DNA of 62,128 nt from Halocynthiibacter namhaensis (GCF_000812685.1 NZ_JWIF01000017.1:1-62128), one strand, 5' to 3'; shown: positions 17,730 through 27,076, numbered from the stretch's first letter. Translations and numbers: made by a program. Notes: a model not told the origin generated them from the sequence alone.

Positions 17730-19076
17730 ATGTTTAAGAAAATCCTGATCGCAAACCGGGGCGAAATCGCTCTGCGCGTGATCCGAGCAGCCCGCGAAAT
17801 GGGCGTCGCCACTGTTGCTGTCCATTCCACGGCCGATGCAGATGCAATGCATGTGCGTATGGCGGATGAAGCAATCTGTATTGGCCCCCCCCCCGGCACG
17901 GACAGCTATCTTTCTGTTTCGTCCCTCATTGCTGCCTGCGAAGTTACCGGGGCCGAAGCCATTCATCCGGGTTACGGTTTCTTGTCGGAAAACGCTGACT
18001 TTGTTCAAGCGCTTGAAGATCACGACATCGCGTTCATTGGCCCAACTGCGGCACATATTCGCATGATGGGTGACAAGATCACCGCGAAAGACACCATGAA
18101 AAAGCTTGGCGTGCCCTGTGTGCCTGGTTCTGATGGTGGTGTTCCCGACTATGAGACCGCCAAAAAGATCGCAGATGACATGGGCTATCCCGTCATCATC
18201 AAAGCGACCGCTGGTGGTGGTGGTCGTGGCATGAAGCTTGCGAAAACCGCCGATGATCTTGAGGTTGCTTTCCGCACCGCACGTTCAGAAGGCAAATCCG
18301 TTTTCGGCAACGACGAAGTTTACATTGAGAAATATCTGACCACCCCAAGTCACATTGAGGTTCAGGTCTTTGGCGATGGCAAAGGCTATGCAGTTCATTT
18401 GGGCGAACGTGATTGTTCCCTACAACGCCGTCACCAAAAGGTTTTCGAAGAAGCCCCCGGCCCGAACATCACCCCAGAACTACGCAATCAGATCGGTGAG
18501 ACCTGTGCCAAGGCTGTGGCGGGTATCAACTATACCGGTGCTGGTACAATCGAATTCCTGTACGAAAATGGCGAGTTCTATTTCATCGAAATGAACACGC
18601 GTTTGCAGGTGGAACATCCGGTCACAGAAAGCATTTACCGCCAAGATTTGGTGCGTGAACAGCTGCTGGTTGCTGCGGGTGAACCGATGTCCTTCACACA
18701 AGAAGATCTGGTGTTGGACGGGCATTCAATCGAAGTGCGCATCAATGCTGAAAAGCTGCCAAACTTCTCGCCTTGTCCAGGTAAAGTCACCGCGTATCAC
18801 GCGCCTGGTGGTTTGGGTGTTCGGATGGATTCGGCCCTTTATACCGGCTATACAATCCCGCCTTATTACGACAGTTTGATTGGCAAACTGATTGTACATG
18901 GGCGTGATCGTCCAGAAGCCTTAGCACGCCTTAAACGCGCCTTGGGCGAACTGATCATCGACGGCGTTGACACCACGATCCCTCTGTTCCACGCCCTGCT
19001 GGAAGAGCCCGACGTATTGTCTGGCAATTACAACATCCACTGGCTGGAAAAATGGCTTGAAGAAAACTTGGGCTAA
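17730..19076 (+). CDS. accC: Acetyl-CoA carboxylase biotin carboxylase subunit
   Basis: A 448-residue ATP-grasp enzyme that carboxylates biotin on AccB with bicarbonate and ATP, the first half of malonyl-CoA synthesis. Visible are the N-terminal KILIANRGEIALR motif, the glycine-rich ATP lid KATAGGGGRGMK, and the catalytic EMNTRLQVEHPVTE segment. Length and order match the family. Followed 37 bases later by aat, probably in the same operon. Confidence 0.97.
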   Translation: MFKKILIANRGEIALRVIRAAREMGVATVAVHSTADADAMHVRMADEAICIGPPPGTDSYLSVSSLIAACEVTGAEAIHPGYGFLSENADFVQALEDHDIAFIGPTAAHIRMMGDKITAKDTMKKLGVPCVPGSDGGVPDYETAKKIADDMGYPVIIKATAGGGGRGMKLAKTADDLEVAFRTARSEGKSVFGNDEVYIEKYLTTPSHIEVQVFGDGKGYAVHLGERDCSLQRRHQKVFEEAPGPNITPELRNQIGETCAKAVAGINYTGAGTIEFLYENGEFYFIEMNTRLQVEHPVTESIYRQDLVREQLLVAAGEPMSFTQEDLVLDGHSIEVRINAEKLPNFSPCPGKVTAYHAPGGLGVRMDSALYTGYTIPPYYDSLIGKLIVHGRDRPEALARLKRALGELIIDGVDTTIPLFHALLEEPDVLSGNYNIHWLEKWLEENLG

Positions 19077-19113
19077 GGCCTTACCGGCCCGCCCCGCACA
19101 GGAGCGGGCCTAA

Positions 19114-19755
19114 ATGTCAGAAGAGATCACCGCGCAAATCCTGCTGAACGCATATGCGAATGGCGTATTTCCAATGTCCGAAAGCAAGGATGATCCGGAA
19201 CTTTTCTGGGTCGATCCACGCCTTCGCGGGGTAATTCCCCTCGATGATTTCCATATTTCCAAAAGTTTGAAAAAACACATCCGCAAAGCGGGGCTTTCTG
19301 TGCGCTTGAACAGCGATTTTGCAGCAGTCTTAGATCATTGCGCGGATCGCGACGAGACTTGGATCAACGACACCATCAGGGCGCTCTATATTGAGCTTCA
19401 CGACTTCGGCTATGCCCACTCTATTGAAGTTTATCAGGATCGCGACCTGATTGGGGGCGCATATGGCGTGACCCTTGGGGGGGCATTCTTCGGCGAAAGC
19501 ATGTTCTCGCGCCATGTGAACGGATCTAAGGTTGCGCTGGCCTATCTCGTTGCACATTTAAAACGCTGCGGATTTACCCTGCTTGATACACAATTCATCA
19601 CCGAACATCTCGCCAGCATGGGTGGGAAAGAAATTCCACGCGCACAATACCATCAACAGCTAAATGCTGCCTTGGACATCGATGCAGATTTTTTAGCTTA
19701 TTCAGATGCGCCGGCGACGGCTTCTGTTCTGCAACGCAGCACCCAAACGTCATAA
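19114..19755 (+). CDS. aat: Leucyl/phenylalanyl-tRNA--protein transferase
   Basis: A 213-residue enzyme that attaches Leu or Phe from tRNA to N-terminal Lys or Arg of proteins, marking them for ClpS/ClpAP degradation. The family signature begins LLNAYANGVFPMSE and continues with FWVDPRLRGVIPLDDFH and GGAFFGESMFSR. Placement after accBC is common in Rhodobacterales. Its last 58 bases overlap, tail to tail, the coding end of the DUF2155 gene on the other strand. Confidence 0.95.
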   Translation: MSEEITAQILLNAYANGVFPMSESKDDPELFWVDPRLRGVIPLDDFHISKSLKKHIRKAGLSVRLNSDFAAVLDHCADRDETWINDTIRALYIELHDFGYAHSIEVYQDRDLIGGAYGVTLGGAFFGESMFSRHVNGSKVALAYLVAHLKRCGFTLLDTQFITEHLASMGGKEIPRAQYHQQLNAALDIDADFLAYSDAPATASVLQRSTQTS

Positions 19756-20081
19756 CGCGGGTGGTCTAAAGCGTTCAATGCCGGGGATGAGGCAACCATC
19801 CACCCTGCAAACAGTTCTTCATCATCACGCGAATCAAGGATGTTAAGATACGCCCAAGCGTCCCCCGATGGGTTTCCTGTCGGGAAACGGCATTCTTCCA
19901 ATGTGACCTTAAGACGACCGAATTCAGCGCTTGCGCCATTGTTCAGCTCAATGTCCGTAAGGTTCCCGTTGACCTTATCAAGTCCGCGCAGCACGCCGCC
20001 CTGACCCAATGTCGCATCCTGGGCGACAGCCCCCGTCGCAAGGCCCAAACAAAGAACCCCAAGAAGCAAACGCTTTTTCAT
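19698..20081 (-). CDS. DUF2155-family secreted protein
   Basis: A 127-residue protein with a clear signal peptide (cleavage near AVA-QD) and the DUF2155 core (LEECRFPTGNPSGDAWAYLNI, then WMVASSPALNALDHPRYDVWVLRC). Function unknown; the family is almost confined to Alphaproteobacteria and usually sits beside NDUFA12 and mlaD, as here. The ATG overlaps the mlaD stop by four bases. Its 3' end runs 58 bases into aat on the opposite strand, and both C-termini look genuine. Confidence 0.9.
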   Translation of the reverse strand: MKKRLLLGVLCLGLATGAVAQDATLGQGGVLRGLDKVNGNLTDIELNNGASAEFGRLKVTLEECRFPTGNPSGDAWAYLNILDSRDDEELFAGWMVASSPALNALDHPRYDVWVLRCRTEAVAGASE

Positions 20082-20530
20082 GCGCCACTGTCTCCGGCAA
20101 CGAATTTAACCAACAAAGAAATCAAGCTGACGGAACCCTGCGTGTCTTCGATCTCGCCCCCAGCTTCGAGGTTGATTGGCGATCCACCGGGCACAAGCTC
20201 CACAAAGTTCCCCCCCAGCAGGCCTTCGGAGGAAATCAGGATTGAAGTGTCTTCAGACAACTCAACATGATTTAATACAGAAATATCAATATCCGCACGG
20301 TAGGTTTCGGCATTCAAAGACATGCCCGTTACGGTGCCGATTTTCACACCGGCCAAGCGCACGTCTGTCCCGACGCTGATTCCTTCAGCGGACCGGAAGC
20401 TGGCGGTCAAATCATAGTTCCCACCGGATCCAGCAGACACACCGGCCACCTGCCCCATATAGAACAAGAAACCCGCAGCAGCGGCCAATACAATACCACC
20501 CGCCAAAATTTCGGACTTATTTTCAGACAT
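20078..20530 (-). CDS. mlaD: MlaD-family phospholipid-transport periplasmic protein
   Basis: A 150-residue protein with one N-terminal membrane anchor and a single MCE domain (FRSAEGISVGTDVRLAGVKIG, then LISSEGLLGGNFVELVPGG). MlaD hexamers shuttle phospholipids between inner and outer membrane to maintain outer-membrane asymmetry. The other mla genes are not in this window; in this group mlaD is often placed between NDUFA12 and DUF2155 genes. Four-base overlap with the following gene indicates coupling. Confidence 0.92.
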   Translation of the reverse strand: MSENKSEILAGGIVLAAAAGFLFYMGQVAGVSAGSGGNYDLTASFRSAEGISVGTDVRLAGVKIGTVTGMSLNAETYRADIDISVLNHVELSEDTSILISSEGLLGGNFVELVPGGSPINLEAGGEIEDTQGSVSLISLLVKFVAGDSGA

Positions 20531-20556
20531 GACTGAAGACCTTACTTAAGCAACGT

Positions 20557-20931
20557 TTATTCGGGTGACCAAGCTTCGTAATCACGACGGTCCGCGGGGC
20601 GCACCTGACGAATCGAACCAGATGGCGCATAGGCCATCGCAGTGCCGGTCAAATTTTCCTGATGATCTTTTTCCCAAGGTTTATGCGCCAGAGGCTTGTC
20701 CTCAGGGGTCTCATTCCACGTAAAGTGAAGCCAACCGTGCCAATCCGGATTTACTTTAGATGCCTCAGGTTCGCCGGCATACATCACCCAGCGACGTTTA
20801 TCGTCTTGAGTGCGATAGTAAACGTTGCCCTGCTCATCTTCTCCAACACGCACGCCTTTGCGCCATGTGAAAAGTTGAAAGCCGATGGTCTGACCACGCC
20901 ACCAAGTGAGAAGCGAAAGAATAAAGCGCAT
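20557..20931 (-). CDS. NADH:ubiquinone oxidoreductase NDUFA12-like subunit
   Basis: A 124-residue homologue of the mitochondrial complex I accessory subunit NDUFA12 (B17.2), found in alphaproteobacterial complex I. The typical motif run is visible: TWRKGVRVGEDEQGNVYY, then RRWVMYAGEPEASKVNPDWHGWLH. The start at 20931 has GGAGGG directly upstream; the longer frame to 21051 is rejected. First gene of a three-gene operon with mlaD and the DUF2155 gene. Confidence 0.93.
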   Translation of the reverse strand: MRFILSLLTWWRGQTIGFQLFTWRKGVRVGEDEQGNVYYRTQDDKRRWVMYAGEPEASKVNPDWHGWLHFTWNETPEDKPLAHKPWEKDHQENLTGTAMAYAPSGSIRQVRPADRRDYEAWSPE

Positions 20932-21019
20932 TGTGCCCTCCGGAAAATGTTCTTCTTCATATGGACCAAGCGCGGGCTGAGGTCCAGTGTCTTTGCATTT
21001 TTCGCGCATATTGGCGGCA

Positions 21020-21412
21020 TTACGGCATCCGCGCTGTAACTTCGATTTCAATCTTCATTCTGGGATCAATCAAACCGGCGACATACATCGTTGCAGCAGG
21101 TTTCGCGATTGCAAAAGCTGCGCGTAAAATCGGCCAACATGGTTCGAAATCAGTAGCATTCGGTAGAATATAGCGCACGCGAACCACATGATCCAAGCTG
21201 GTCCCTGCTTGTGTCAACGCATTGGCGATGTTGTCGATTGTGTTCTGACATTGCGCTTCTACGCTGTCTGGAAGGGTCATGGTTGCGTAATCCATCCCCG
21301 TGGTCCCTGAGACAAAAGCCCAACCGTCAGCGATCACAGCCCGCGAATAACTTACAGATTCTTCAAATGTTGATCCTGAGCTGATGTGAATGATTTGCGA
21401 TTTTTCCGTCAT
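21020..21412 (-). CDS. RidA/YjgF/UK114-family protein
   Basis: A 130-residue member of the Rid family, which hydrolyses reactive enamine/imine intermediates made by PLP enzymes. The C-terminal signature with its substrate arginine is present (VVRVRYILPNATDFE and the R in LIDPRMKIEIEVTA). AGAGGGG precedes the ATG. It lies in the gap between the clpX terminator and the NDUFA12 gene, on the same strand as both, apparently as its own unit. Confidence 0.88.
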   Translation of the reverse strand: MTEKSQIIHISSGSTFEESVSYSRAVIADGWAFVSGTTGMDYATMTLPDSVEAQCQNTIDNIANALTQAGTSLDHVVRVRYILPNATDFEPCWPILRAAFAIAKPAATMYVAGLIDPRMKIEIEVTARMP

Positions 21413-21431
21413 GAGGCCCCTCTAAAATAAA

Positions 21432-21462
21432 ATGCCCCGCAACACTTCCGTGCGCGGGGCAT
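21432..21462 (-). terminator. Rho-independent terminator of clpX
   Basis: Nine-base perfect stem ATGCCCCGC / GCGGGGCAT with a 13-base loop; on the minus strand it is followed by TTTATTTTA. It lies 24 bases past the clpX stop. Confidence 0.85.
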
Positions 21463-21485
21463 ATGTTTGTGATTATGATCTAAGA

Positions 21486-22763
21486 TCATCCAGCGCTAAC
21501 CGGCTCTTCCTGGGATTCTTTTGGTTCACCGTGAACCAAAAGCGGCGCCGCATCAGATGTAACGGCCTCCTCGTTCACGACCACCTCATCCACGCTATCA
21601 AGACCCGGAAGGTCAAACATGGTGTCCAGCAGGATATCTTCCATGATAGACCGCAGGCCACGCGCACCAGTTTTACGTTCAATCGCACGCTTTGCGATGG
21701 CCGTTAATGCGTCATCGGTGAACTTGAGTTCCGCTTCTTCGATTTCGAACAAACGCTGATATTGTTTGATCAACGCGTTCTTCGGCTTCGTCAAAATCGT
21801 AACCAGCGCATCTTCGTCCAAATCTTCGAGTGTGGCGATCACAGGCAAGCGACCGACAAACTCGGGAATCAGACCGAACTTCAACAGATCTTCTGGTTCC
21901 AGCTCTTTGAAATAATCGCCAACAGATTTTTCATTCTCTTCACGAACATCCGCACCAAAGCCCATTGCAGACCCTTTGCCACGCTGCGCGATAATCTTAT
22001 CAAGCCCTGCAAATGCGCCACCACAGATGAACAGGATGTTTGTCGTGTCGACTTGAAGGAATTCCTGTTGCGGATGTTTGCGCCCACCTTGAGGTGGAAC
22101 AGACGCAACCGTGCCTTCCATAATTTTCAACAACGCTTGCTGCACGCCTTCGCCAGATACATCACGTGTGATCGACGGATTGTCGGACTTGCGGGTGATT
22201 TTATCAACTTCATCGATATAAACGATGCCGCGTTGCGCGCGTTCTACATTGTACTCTGACGCCTGTAACAGCTTCAGAATGATGTTTTCCACATCTTCGC
22301 CAACATAACCGGCTTCCGTCAATGAGGTCGCGTCGGCCATCGTGAACGGCACGTCCAGAATACGTGCAAGCGTTTGTGCCAAAAGCGTCTTACCACAACC
22401 GGTAGGCCCAATTAGCATGATGTTTGATTTGGCCAATTCAATATCAGAGCCATTTTCGCTGACATGGTTCAAACGCTTATAATGGTTGTGAACCGCCACA
22501 GAAAGCACGCGTTTCGCATGCGCTTGACCGATCACATAATCGTCCAAAACTCCGCAAATTTCTTGGGGTGTCGGAACCCCTTCCGAAGATTTCAATCCCG
22601 CAGATTTAGTTTCTTCGCGGATGATATCCATGCAAAGTTCGACGCATTCGTCACAAATGAAAACCGTTGGTCCGGCGATCAGCTTGCGCACCTCATGCTG
22701 GCTTTTGCCGCAAAACGAACAATAGAGAGTATTTTTGCTGTCGTTACCTGAAGTATTCGCCAT
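21486..22763 (-). CDS. clpX: ATP-dependent Clp protease ATP-binding subunit ClpX
   Basis: A 425-residue AAA+ unfoldase that feeds substrates to ClpP. The N-terminal zinc-binding domain has C15, C18, C37 and C40. Walker A is [12 protein letters not shown], Walker [11 protein letters not shown], and the RKH-type loop and IGF-like ClpP-binding loop region are in place ([10 protein letters not shown]). Located downstream of clpP on the same strand but 150 bases away, with a hairpin between, so it may also have its own promoter. Confidence 0.97.
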   Translation of the reverse strand: MANTSGNDSKNTLYCSFCGKSQHEVRKLIAGPTVFICDECVELCMDIIREETKSAGLKSSEGVPTPQEICGVLDDYVIGQAHAKRVLSVAVHNHYKRLNHVSENGSDIELAKSNIMLIGPTGCGKTLLAQTLARILDVPFTMADATSLTEAGYVGEDVENIILKLLQASEYNVERAQRGIVYIDEVDKITRKSDNPSITRDVSGEGVQQALLKIMEGTVASVPPQGGRKHPQQEFLQVDTTNILFICGGAFAGLDKIIAQRGKGSAMGFGADVREENEKSVGDYFKELEPEDLLKFGLIPEFVGRLPVIATLEDLDEDALVTILTKPKNALIKQYQRLFEIEEAELKFTDDALTAIAKRAIERKTGARGLRSIMEDILLDTMFDLPGLDSVDEVVVNEEAVTSDAAPLLVHGEPKESQEEPVSAG

Positions 22764-22884
22764 TTTAATCCTCTGGAGCCTTTGCCCCGCTGCGGCCCTT
22801 TTGAGCCCCGGATGAACATTTGCGCAGTACCGGAGCGCCCTTCCCCTGAGTTTAGGGCACCCCTCTAGCTTCTACAATCGCAAA

Positions 22885-22903
22885 ATCACCACAAAATGGT
22901 GAT
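22885..22903 (-). terminator. Hairpin after clpP
   Basis: Seven-base perfect stem ATCACCA / TGGTGAT with a five-base loop, followed on the minus strand by TTTTG. Just past the clpP stop; probably partial termination before clpX. Confidence 0.5.
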
Positions 22904-22916
22904 CCTGAGATCAGGG

Positions 22917-23540
22917 TTAATCTTCCGATTTGTCGCGGTTTTCCACGATTTCATCAATCAAACCCCAGTCTTTGGCATCTTCAGCAGACATAAAGTTGTC
23001 ACGCTCAAGTGCATCCACGACAGATTTCATCTTTTGACCAGTGTGTTTCACATAGATCGCGTTCAAACGATCTTTAAGCTTTTGTGTCTCCTGGGCGTGG
23101 ATCATTATATCCGTCGCCTGCCCCTGATAGCCACCGGATGGTTGGTGCACCATGACACGTGAATTAGGCAGGGAATAACGCATCCCCGGCGCACCGGCGG
23201 CCAGAAGAAGGGACCCCATAGATGCCGCTTGACCAACGCAAAGCGTTGATACTTTTGGTTTAATGTACTGCATCGTATCGTAGATCGACAAGCCCGATGT
23301 CACAACACCACCAGGGCTGTTGATATACATTGAAATCTCTTTTGTGGGATTTTCTGCTTCTAGGTGCAAAAGCTGCGCCACAATCAGGCTGGACATGCCG
23401 TCATGTACCGGACCTGAAAGGAAAATAATGCGTTCTTTCAGTAGACGCGAGAAAATATCATATGCGCGTTCACCGCGGGCTGTCTGTTCAACAACCATTG
23501 GGACGAGTGTATTCATGTAGAATTCGTGTGGATCGTTCAT
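22917..23540 (-). CDS. clpP: ATP-dependent Clp protease proteolytic subunit
   Basis: A 207-residue serine protease forming the 14-mer degradation chamber used by ClpX and ClpA. The catalytic triad is S107 ([10 protein letters not shown]), H132 (MVHQPSGG) and D181. The N-terminal [19 protein letters not shown] axial segment is conserved. The start at 23540 is chosen by comparison with family N-termini and an AGG upstream; the longer frame to 23621 adds non-conserved sequence. Confidence 0.96.
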   Translation of the reverse strand: MNDPHEFYMNTLVPMVVEQTARGERAYDIFSRLLKERIIFLSGPVHDGMSSLIVAQLLHLEAENPTKEISMYINSPGGVVTSGLSIYDTMQYIKPKVSTLCVGQAASMGSLLLAAGAPGMRYSLPNSRVMVHQPSGGYQGQATDIMIHAQETQKLKDRLNAIYVKHTGQKMKSVVDALERDNFMSAEDAKDWGLIDEIVENRDKSED

Positions 23541-23685
23541 CTGTACCTGCCTGCTTCTGTCATTTGATCGATAAAGCCAATGTCTTAACAGAGTCTTAGT
23601 ATCGACCACGCCTGGCTGCAAGGGGCCGTATTTTCTTGATCGGCCAATTCACTCCCTTAATCACCCACGATACAAGAAACCTTGT

Positions 23686-24753
23686 TCAATGCCGGGTGTC
23701 CCGAGATGGCGGAGCGTTCGCCATTTCATTTTGGGTGGCAGCCGCTAAATGTTCAGACCAAACCGTCGCCTGTGCCCGCCCCTTATGTTTAGATGCATAT
23801 AGCGCGACATCTGCATCCGCGAGCATCCGTTCAGCGTTCGGGGATTTATAAAAATCAGAAACAGTTGTCCCAACAGAACCCGAAATGCGGCATACATCCC
23901 CTTCAAATTCAATTGGGATCTCCAATTTCGAGATAATTCGATGCGCAATGTCATTCAAGCGTTCCGTGTTCGTCAATTTCGGGAAAATCAGCACGAATTC
24001 GTCTCCGCCTGCCCGTGCGACAGTGTCCCCTTCGCGGGTTTCATCGCGCAAAATTTCTGCCACCCGAGTTAAGACAAAGTCCCCAGCGGCATGGCCAAGC
24101 GTGTCATTCACATCCTTGAAATAATCGAGGTCAATATGCATGAGGCCGAAACGTTCTTTGCGATCCATCATGTCAGACAAACAAAGATCCATCGCACGGC
24201 GGTTCCCAAGCCCGGTCAACATATCAGTCGTCGCCTGTTCTTCAGCCATCACCCGCGCACCATCAAGACGTACATTCAATTGGCGCAATTCATCCAACAC
24301 TGCCGTTTTAGCCTCGACCAAATACAACATTTCAACGGCCAAGTTTGTTGCTTCGAAATCCGCACTGGTCAAATTATAATGATGGACTGCATCGATCACT
24401 GAAATTCCAAAGGACATGTTGAACGCCAGGTGGTTGTTGCCCCCGCAAGGCACCACCACCGCCTTGAAACGGCCAACAGAATCATTGCGAAAATTTAGGT
24501 GCAGAACAGATCCCGCGCATTGACGCAAAGTTTCGATACTTGTTATCGAACCAGGGCGCCGAATCTCAAAAACCTCTAGGAAGCGACGGCCCAGCAGCGG
24601 CTTGCCGCCAAAGACTTTTTGCAACGTTGGCCCGACATGCGAAAAATGGCCAGTTTCGTCAATCAGTGCATTCATTGGCATCAGAATATCCAGCGCTTCG
24701 CCACCTATGATACCAGGCATCCGTGCGATATCCGTGTTTTCAACTTCAGCCAT
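23686..24753 (-). CDS. Diguanylate cyclase with HNOBA-like sensor domain, H-NOX partner
   Basis: A 355-residue c-di-GMP synthase. Residues about 15-150 resemble the HNOBA (H-NOX-associated) domain of soluble guanylate cyclases, including the G-RFLEVFEIRRP segment. A short coiled coil (about 155-190) leads to a GGDEF domain with an intact active site, RAGGDEF, and a canonical inhibitory I-site, REGD, five residues before it. The ATG lies inside the 3' end of the H-NOX gene (eight-base overlap) with GAGGAGG in front, so the two are translationally coupled. NO sensed by the H-NOX protein probably sets cyclase activity; direction of the effect is unknown. Confidence 0.9.
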   Translation of the reverse strand: MAEVENTDIARMPGIIGGEALDILMPMNALIDETGHFSHVGPTLQKVFGGKPLLGRRFLEVFEIRRPGSITSIETLRQCAGSVLHLNFRNDSVGRFKAVVVPCGGNNHLAFNMSFGISVIDAVHHYNLTSADFEATNLAVEMLYLVEAKTAVLDELRQLNVRLDGARVMAEEQATTDMLTGLGNRRAMDLCLSDMMDRKERFGLMHIDLDYFKDVNDTLGHAAGDFVLTRVAEILRDETREGDTVARAGGDEFVLIFPKLTNTERLNDIAHRIISKLEIPIEFEGDVCRISGSVGTTVSDFYKSPNAERMLADADVALYASKHKGRAQATVWSEHLAAATQNEMANAPPSRDTRH

Positions 24754-25345
24754 GTAGGGCCTCCTCCTCATTGCCAAGCATGAAGGAACGTCCTTCAGCA
24801 AAATCCGCTTCGACCACCTCGATTGAAATCAACTCATCCGCACCCTGCGTGCCTTGGTGATCCATAAAAACAAGAGCCCCATAGTCATCTGCCATGCCGC
24901 GTAACAGGCCCATAACCACATATCCAAAATCCGGGTGATCCCAATGACAGCGCAAGCTGAATTGACCAGAAGCATGTTCACGCAAACTGAGCTGGGGAAT
25001 ATGCAAATCGGGAACCGCCATGCGCACTCGATCATGTAGCTCATCAAGAGAATGTAAAAAATCGGCGAAAGTGACGCCGCTAAACCGCAAGAGCCGACGC
25101 ACGGCACCCACTTTTTCATGACTCACCAAATATGTGCCAATATCTTCCATTACTTCTTGGCGCGAACGGTTCAAAACAGCGGCCAGAGCATCCAGAAATT
25201 GATACGTAATATCATCGTCATATGTTAGCATCGCTTCAAATCCGGCGTGACCGGTTTGAGCGCGTTCAACCGCCTGTTCCCACACTTGATCACCGTAGGT
25301 GTCACGCGTGAAACATTGAATAGATCTATTAATCAGACCATGCAT
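24746..25345 (-). CDS. H-NOX haem-NO-binding protein with altered haem-propionate motif
   Basis: A 199-residue stand-alone H-NOX domain starting MHGLINRSI. The proximal haem ligand is H104 in SLDELHDRV, and the conserved proline region follows. The motif Y-x-S-x-R that normally holds the haem propionates is not present: the aligned residues 133-137 are C-H-W-D-H. The later GLLRGMADDYG segment is conserved, so the fold is clear. It overlaps the downstream diguanylate cyclase gene by eight bases, a standard H-NOX partner arrangement. NO sensing is likely; haem affinity may differ from the classic family. Confidence 0.9.
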   Translation of the reverse strand: MHGLINRSIQCFTRDTYGDQVWEQAVERAQTGHAGFEAMLTYDDDITYQFLDALAAVLNRSRQEVMEDIGTYLVSHEKVGAVRRLLRFSGVTFADFLHSLDELHDRVRMAVPDLHIPQLSLREHASGQFSLRCHWDHPDFGYVVMGLLRGMADDYGALVFMDHQGTQGADELISIEVVEADFAEGRSFMLGNEEEALHG

Positions 25346-25470
25346 GGAAAACCCCTTTTCTCTGACAGGCAGGTTGGCAGGTAACCGTTAACAATCGCCT
25401 TAATTATCAGGGGTCTATAAAGGTTGAACTATCTTCTTTCTGGGAACTGTAACGCGCAAAATACATGAAA

Positions 25471-25495
25471 GAAGGGCCACAAAATGCGGCCCTTC
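25471..25495 (-). terminator. Terminator of the MttB-like gene
   Basis: Eight-base stem GAAGGGCC / GGCCCTTC with a nine-base loop; on the minus strand TTTC follows. It lies about 28 bases past the stop of the methyltransferase gene. Confidence 0.7.
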
Positions 25496-25522
25496 CATTG
25501 AAATTCGCTTACGGAAATTATC

Positions 25523-27076
25523 CTAGAAATCAGTGGGAGCGCCACCTTCAGACTTACGACGCTCTACAAATTCGTTCAGCTCTTCCGCATAGGATTGATC
25601 CATTGTCGGAGCCTCGAATTCTTCTAAGATGCGTTTATAGGTGTGATGCGCGCGCTCTGCGGTCCAAACGCCACCTGTCGCCTCCCAAGCTTCAAAGTTG
25701 CGCCAATCCGAAACAAACGGCTGATAAAACGCGGTTTCATAACGTTCTTGTGTGTGTTCAATGCCAAAGAAATGCCCGCCAGAGCCGACTTCTTTGATCG
25801 CATCAAACGCCAAATCGCCATCAGCAACCCCAGTAATCGCGGGCTCCATGTAACGTTGAATCATCTGGATGACTTCGCAATCCATGATGAATTTCTCAGG
25901 GCTTGCAATCAAGCCACCCTCCAGCCAACCCGCCGCGTGATATACGACGTTCGTCCCGGACTGCACCGCAGACCAAAGCGCGTTTGAGGTTTCCCACATC
26001 GCCTGACCATCGGGCACGTTTGCTGCACAAGACCCAGATGCCCGCATCGGCAGTTTATAGAACCGCGCCATCTGGCCGGTCATCTGCGTCGCACGCATGT
26101 ATTCAGGTGTGCCAAAGGCAGGTGCGCCGGATTTCATGTCCACGTTTGATGTGAATGTCCCAATCACGCAGGACGTGCCCGGGCGCACATATTGGAACAA
26201 CACGATCGCAGCCAGGGCTTCGGCGATGGATTGCGCCACTGCGCCCGCCATGGTCACAGGGGCCATCGCGCCAGCAAGCGTAAACGGTGTCACAAAGATC
26301 GCTTGACCACGACGTGCAAGACGCAAACACCCATCAATCATCGGTTCGTCATGCTTCAAGGGCGAAGTCGAGTTGATGTTGGTGTACATATGCGGCTTGG
26401 ATTCGAATTCCTCATCCGTCATGCCACCGGCGATACGCACCATTTCCATCACATCTTCGACGCGTTCCTTGCCAAGGCAATAGGCATGCACAACCTTATC
26501 GGTCAGCATGAGCTTGTCCTGCACCACATCAAGGTGGCGCACAGAGGCGTGCACATCGACCGGTTCCACAGGATAGCCGCCAGCGAAGTGAATACAGTTG
26601 AAATACTGGGTCAGTTTCAACAAGTTAGCGCATTGCTCACGCGTGCCTGGCGTCTTGCGGCCTTGTTCAATGTCGTAATAATTGGGCGGGGAAGACACGT
26701 TGCCAAACAACAGCGTCTTACCACCAATATGAATTTGGCGGTCCGGGTTACGCGGCGTGATGTGGAAATCCGCTGGCGCATGTGCCAGCATTTCCATAAC
26801 CCATTCACGGTCCATTTTAACGTTTTCACCGTCAACCTTGCAGCCCGCTTCTTTAAAGATCTCAATGGCTTCTTTGTTCAGAAACTCAATCCCGATCTCT
26901 TCCAAGATACGCATGGCTGTGTTGTGGATTGCCTGCACGCCATCTTGATCAAGGGGTTCTGTTGGACGGTCAGTGTTTTGATTGAGACGCCAGGACATCT
27001 GATCAACGGCTGCACCATCGCGCCGTGTGTTGCCTGAGCGGCCACCGGACCGTTTTCTACGTTTGGGATCTGCCAT
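25523..27076 (-). CDS. MttB-family (trimethylamine methyltransferase-like) protein, non-pyrrolysine
   Basis: A 517-residue member of the MttB superfamily of corrinoid-dependent methyltransferases (motifs IHNTAMRILEEIGIEFLN near the N-terminus and GGHFFGIEHTQERY near the end). The frame has no internal TAG, so it belongs to the non-pyrrolysine branch, whose studied members act on quaternary amines such as glycine betaine. The specific substrate cannot be read. No corrinoid protein gene is adjacent. The N-terminus is very basic (KRRKRSGGRSG). The start at 27076 is supported by GGAG; the longer frame is rejected. Confidence 0.88.
   Translation of the reverse strand: MADPKRRKRSGGRSGNTRRDGAAVDQMSWRLNQNTDRPTEPLDQDGVQAIHNTAMRILEEIGIEFLNKEAIEIFKEAGCKVDGENVKMDREWVMEMLAHAPADFHITPRNPDRQIHIGGKTLLFGNVSSPPNYYDIEQGRKTPGTREQCANLLKLTQYFNCIHFAGGYPVEPVDVHASVRHLDVVQDKLMLTDKVVHAYCLGKERVEDVMEMVRIAGGMTDEEFESKPHMYTNINSTSPLKHDEPMIDGCLRLARRGQAIFVTPFTLAGAMAPVTMAGAVAQSIAEALAAIVLFQYVRPGTSCVIGTFTSNVDMKSGAPAFGTPEYMRATQMTGQMARFYKLPMRASGSCAANVPDGQAMWETSNALWSAVQSGTNVVYHAAGWLEGGLIASPEKFIMDCEVIQMIQRYMEPAITGVADGDLAFDAIKEVGSGGHFFGIEHTQERYETAFYQPFVSDWRNFEAWEATGGVWTAERAHHTYKRILEEFEAPTMDQSYAEELNEFVERRKSEGGAPTDF

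Noticed and set aside
25388-25403. CtrA box upstream of the H-NOX gene
   Set aside because: Two TTAA half-sites are present but spaced by eight bases rather than the seven of the CtrA consensus.
26192-27037. 281-codon open frame opposite the MttB-like gene
   Set aside because: Antisense to a conserved methyltransferase gene; composition typical of a shadow frame.
25523-27076. Pyrrolysine-containing MttB
   Set aside because: No in-frame TAG occurs in the gene, so it is of the non-pyrrolysine type.
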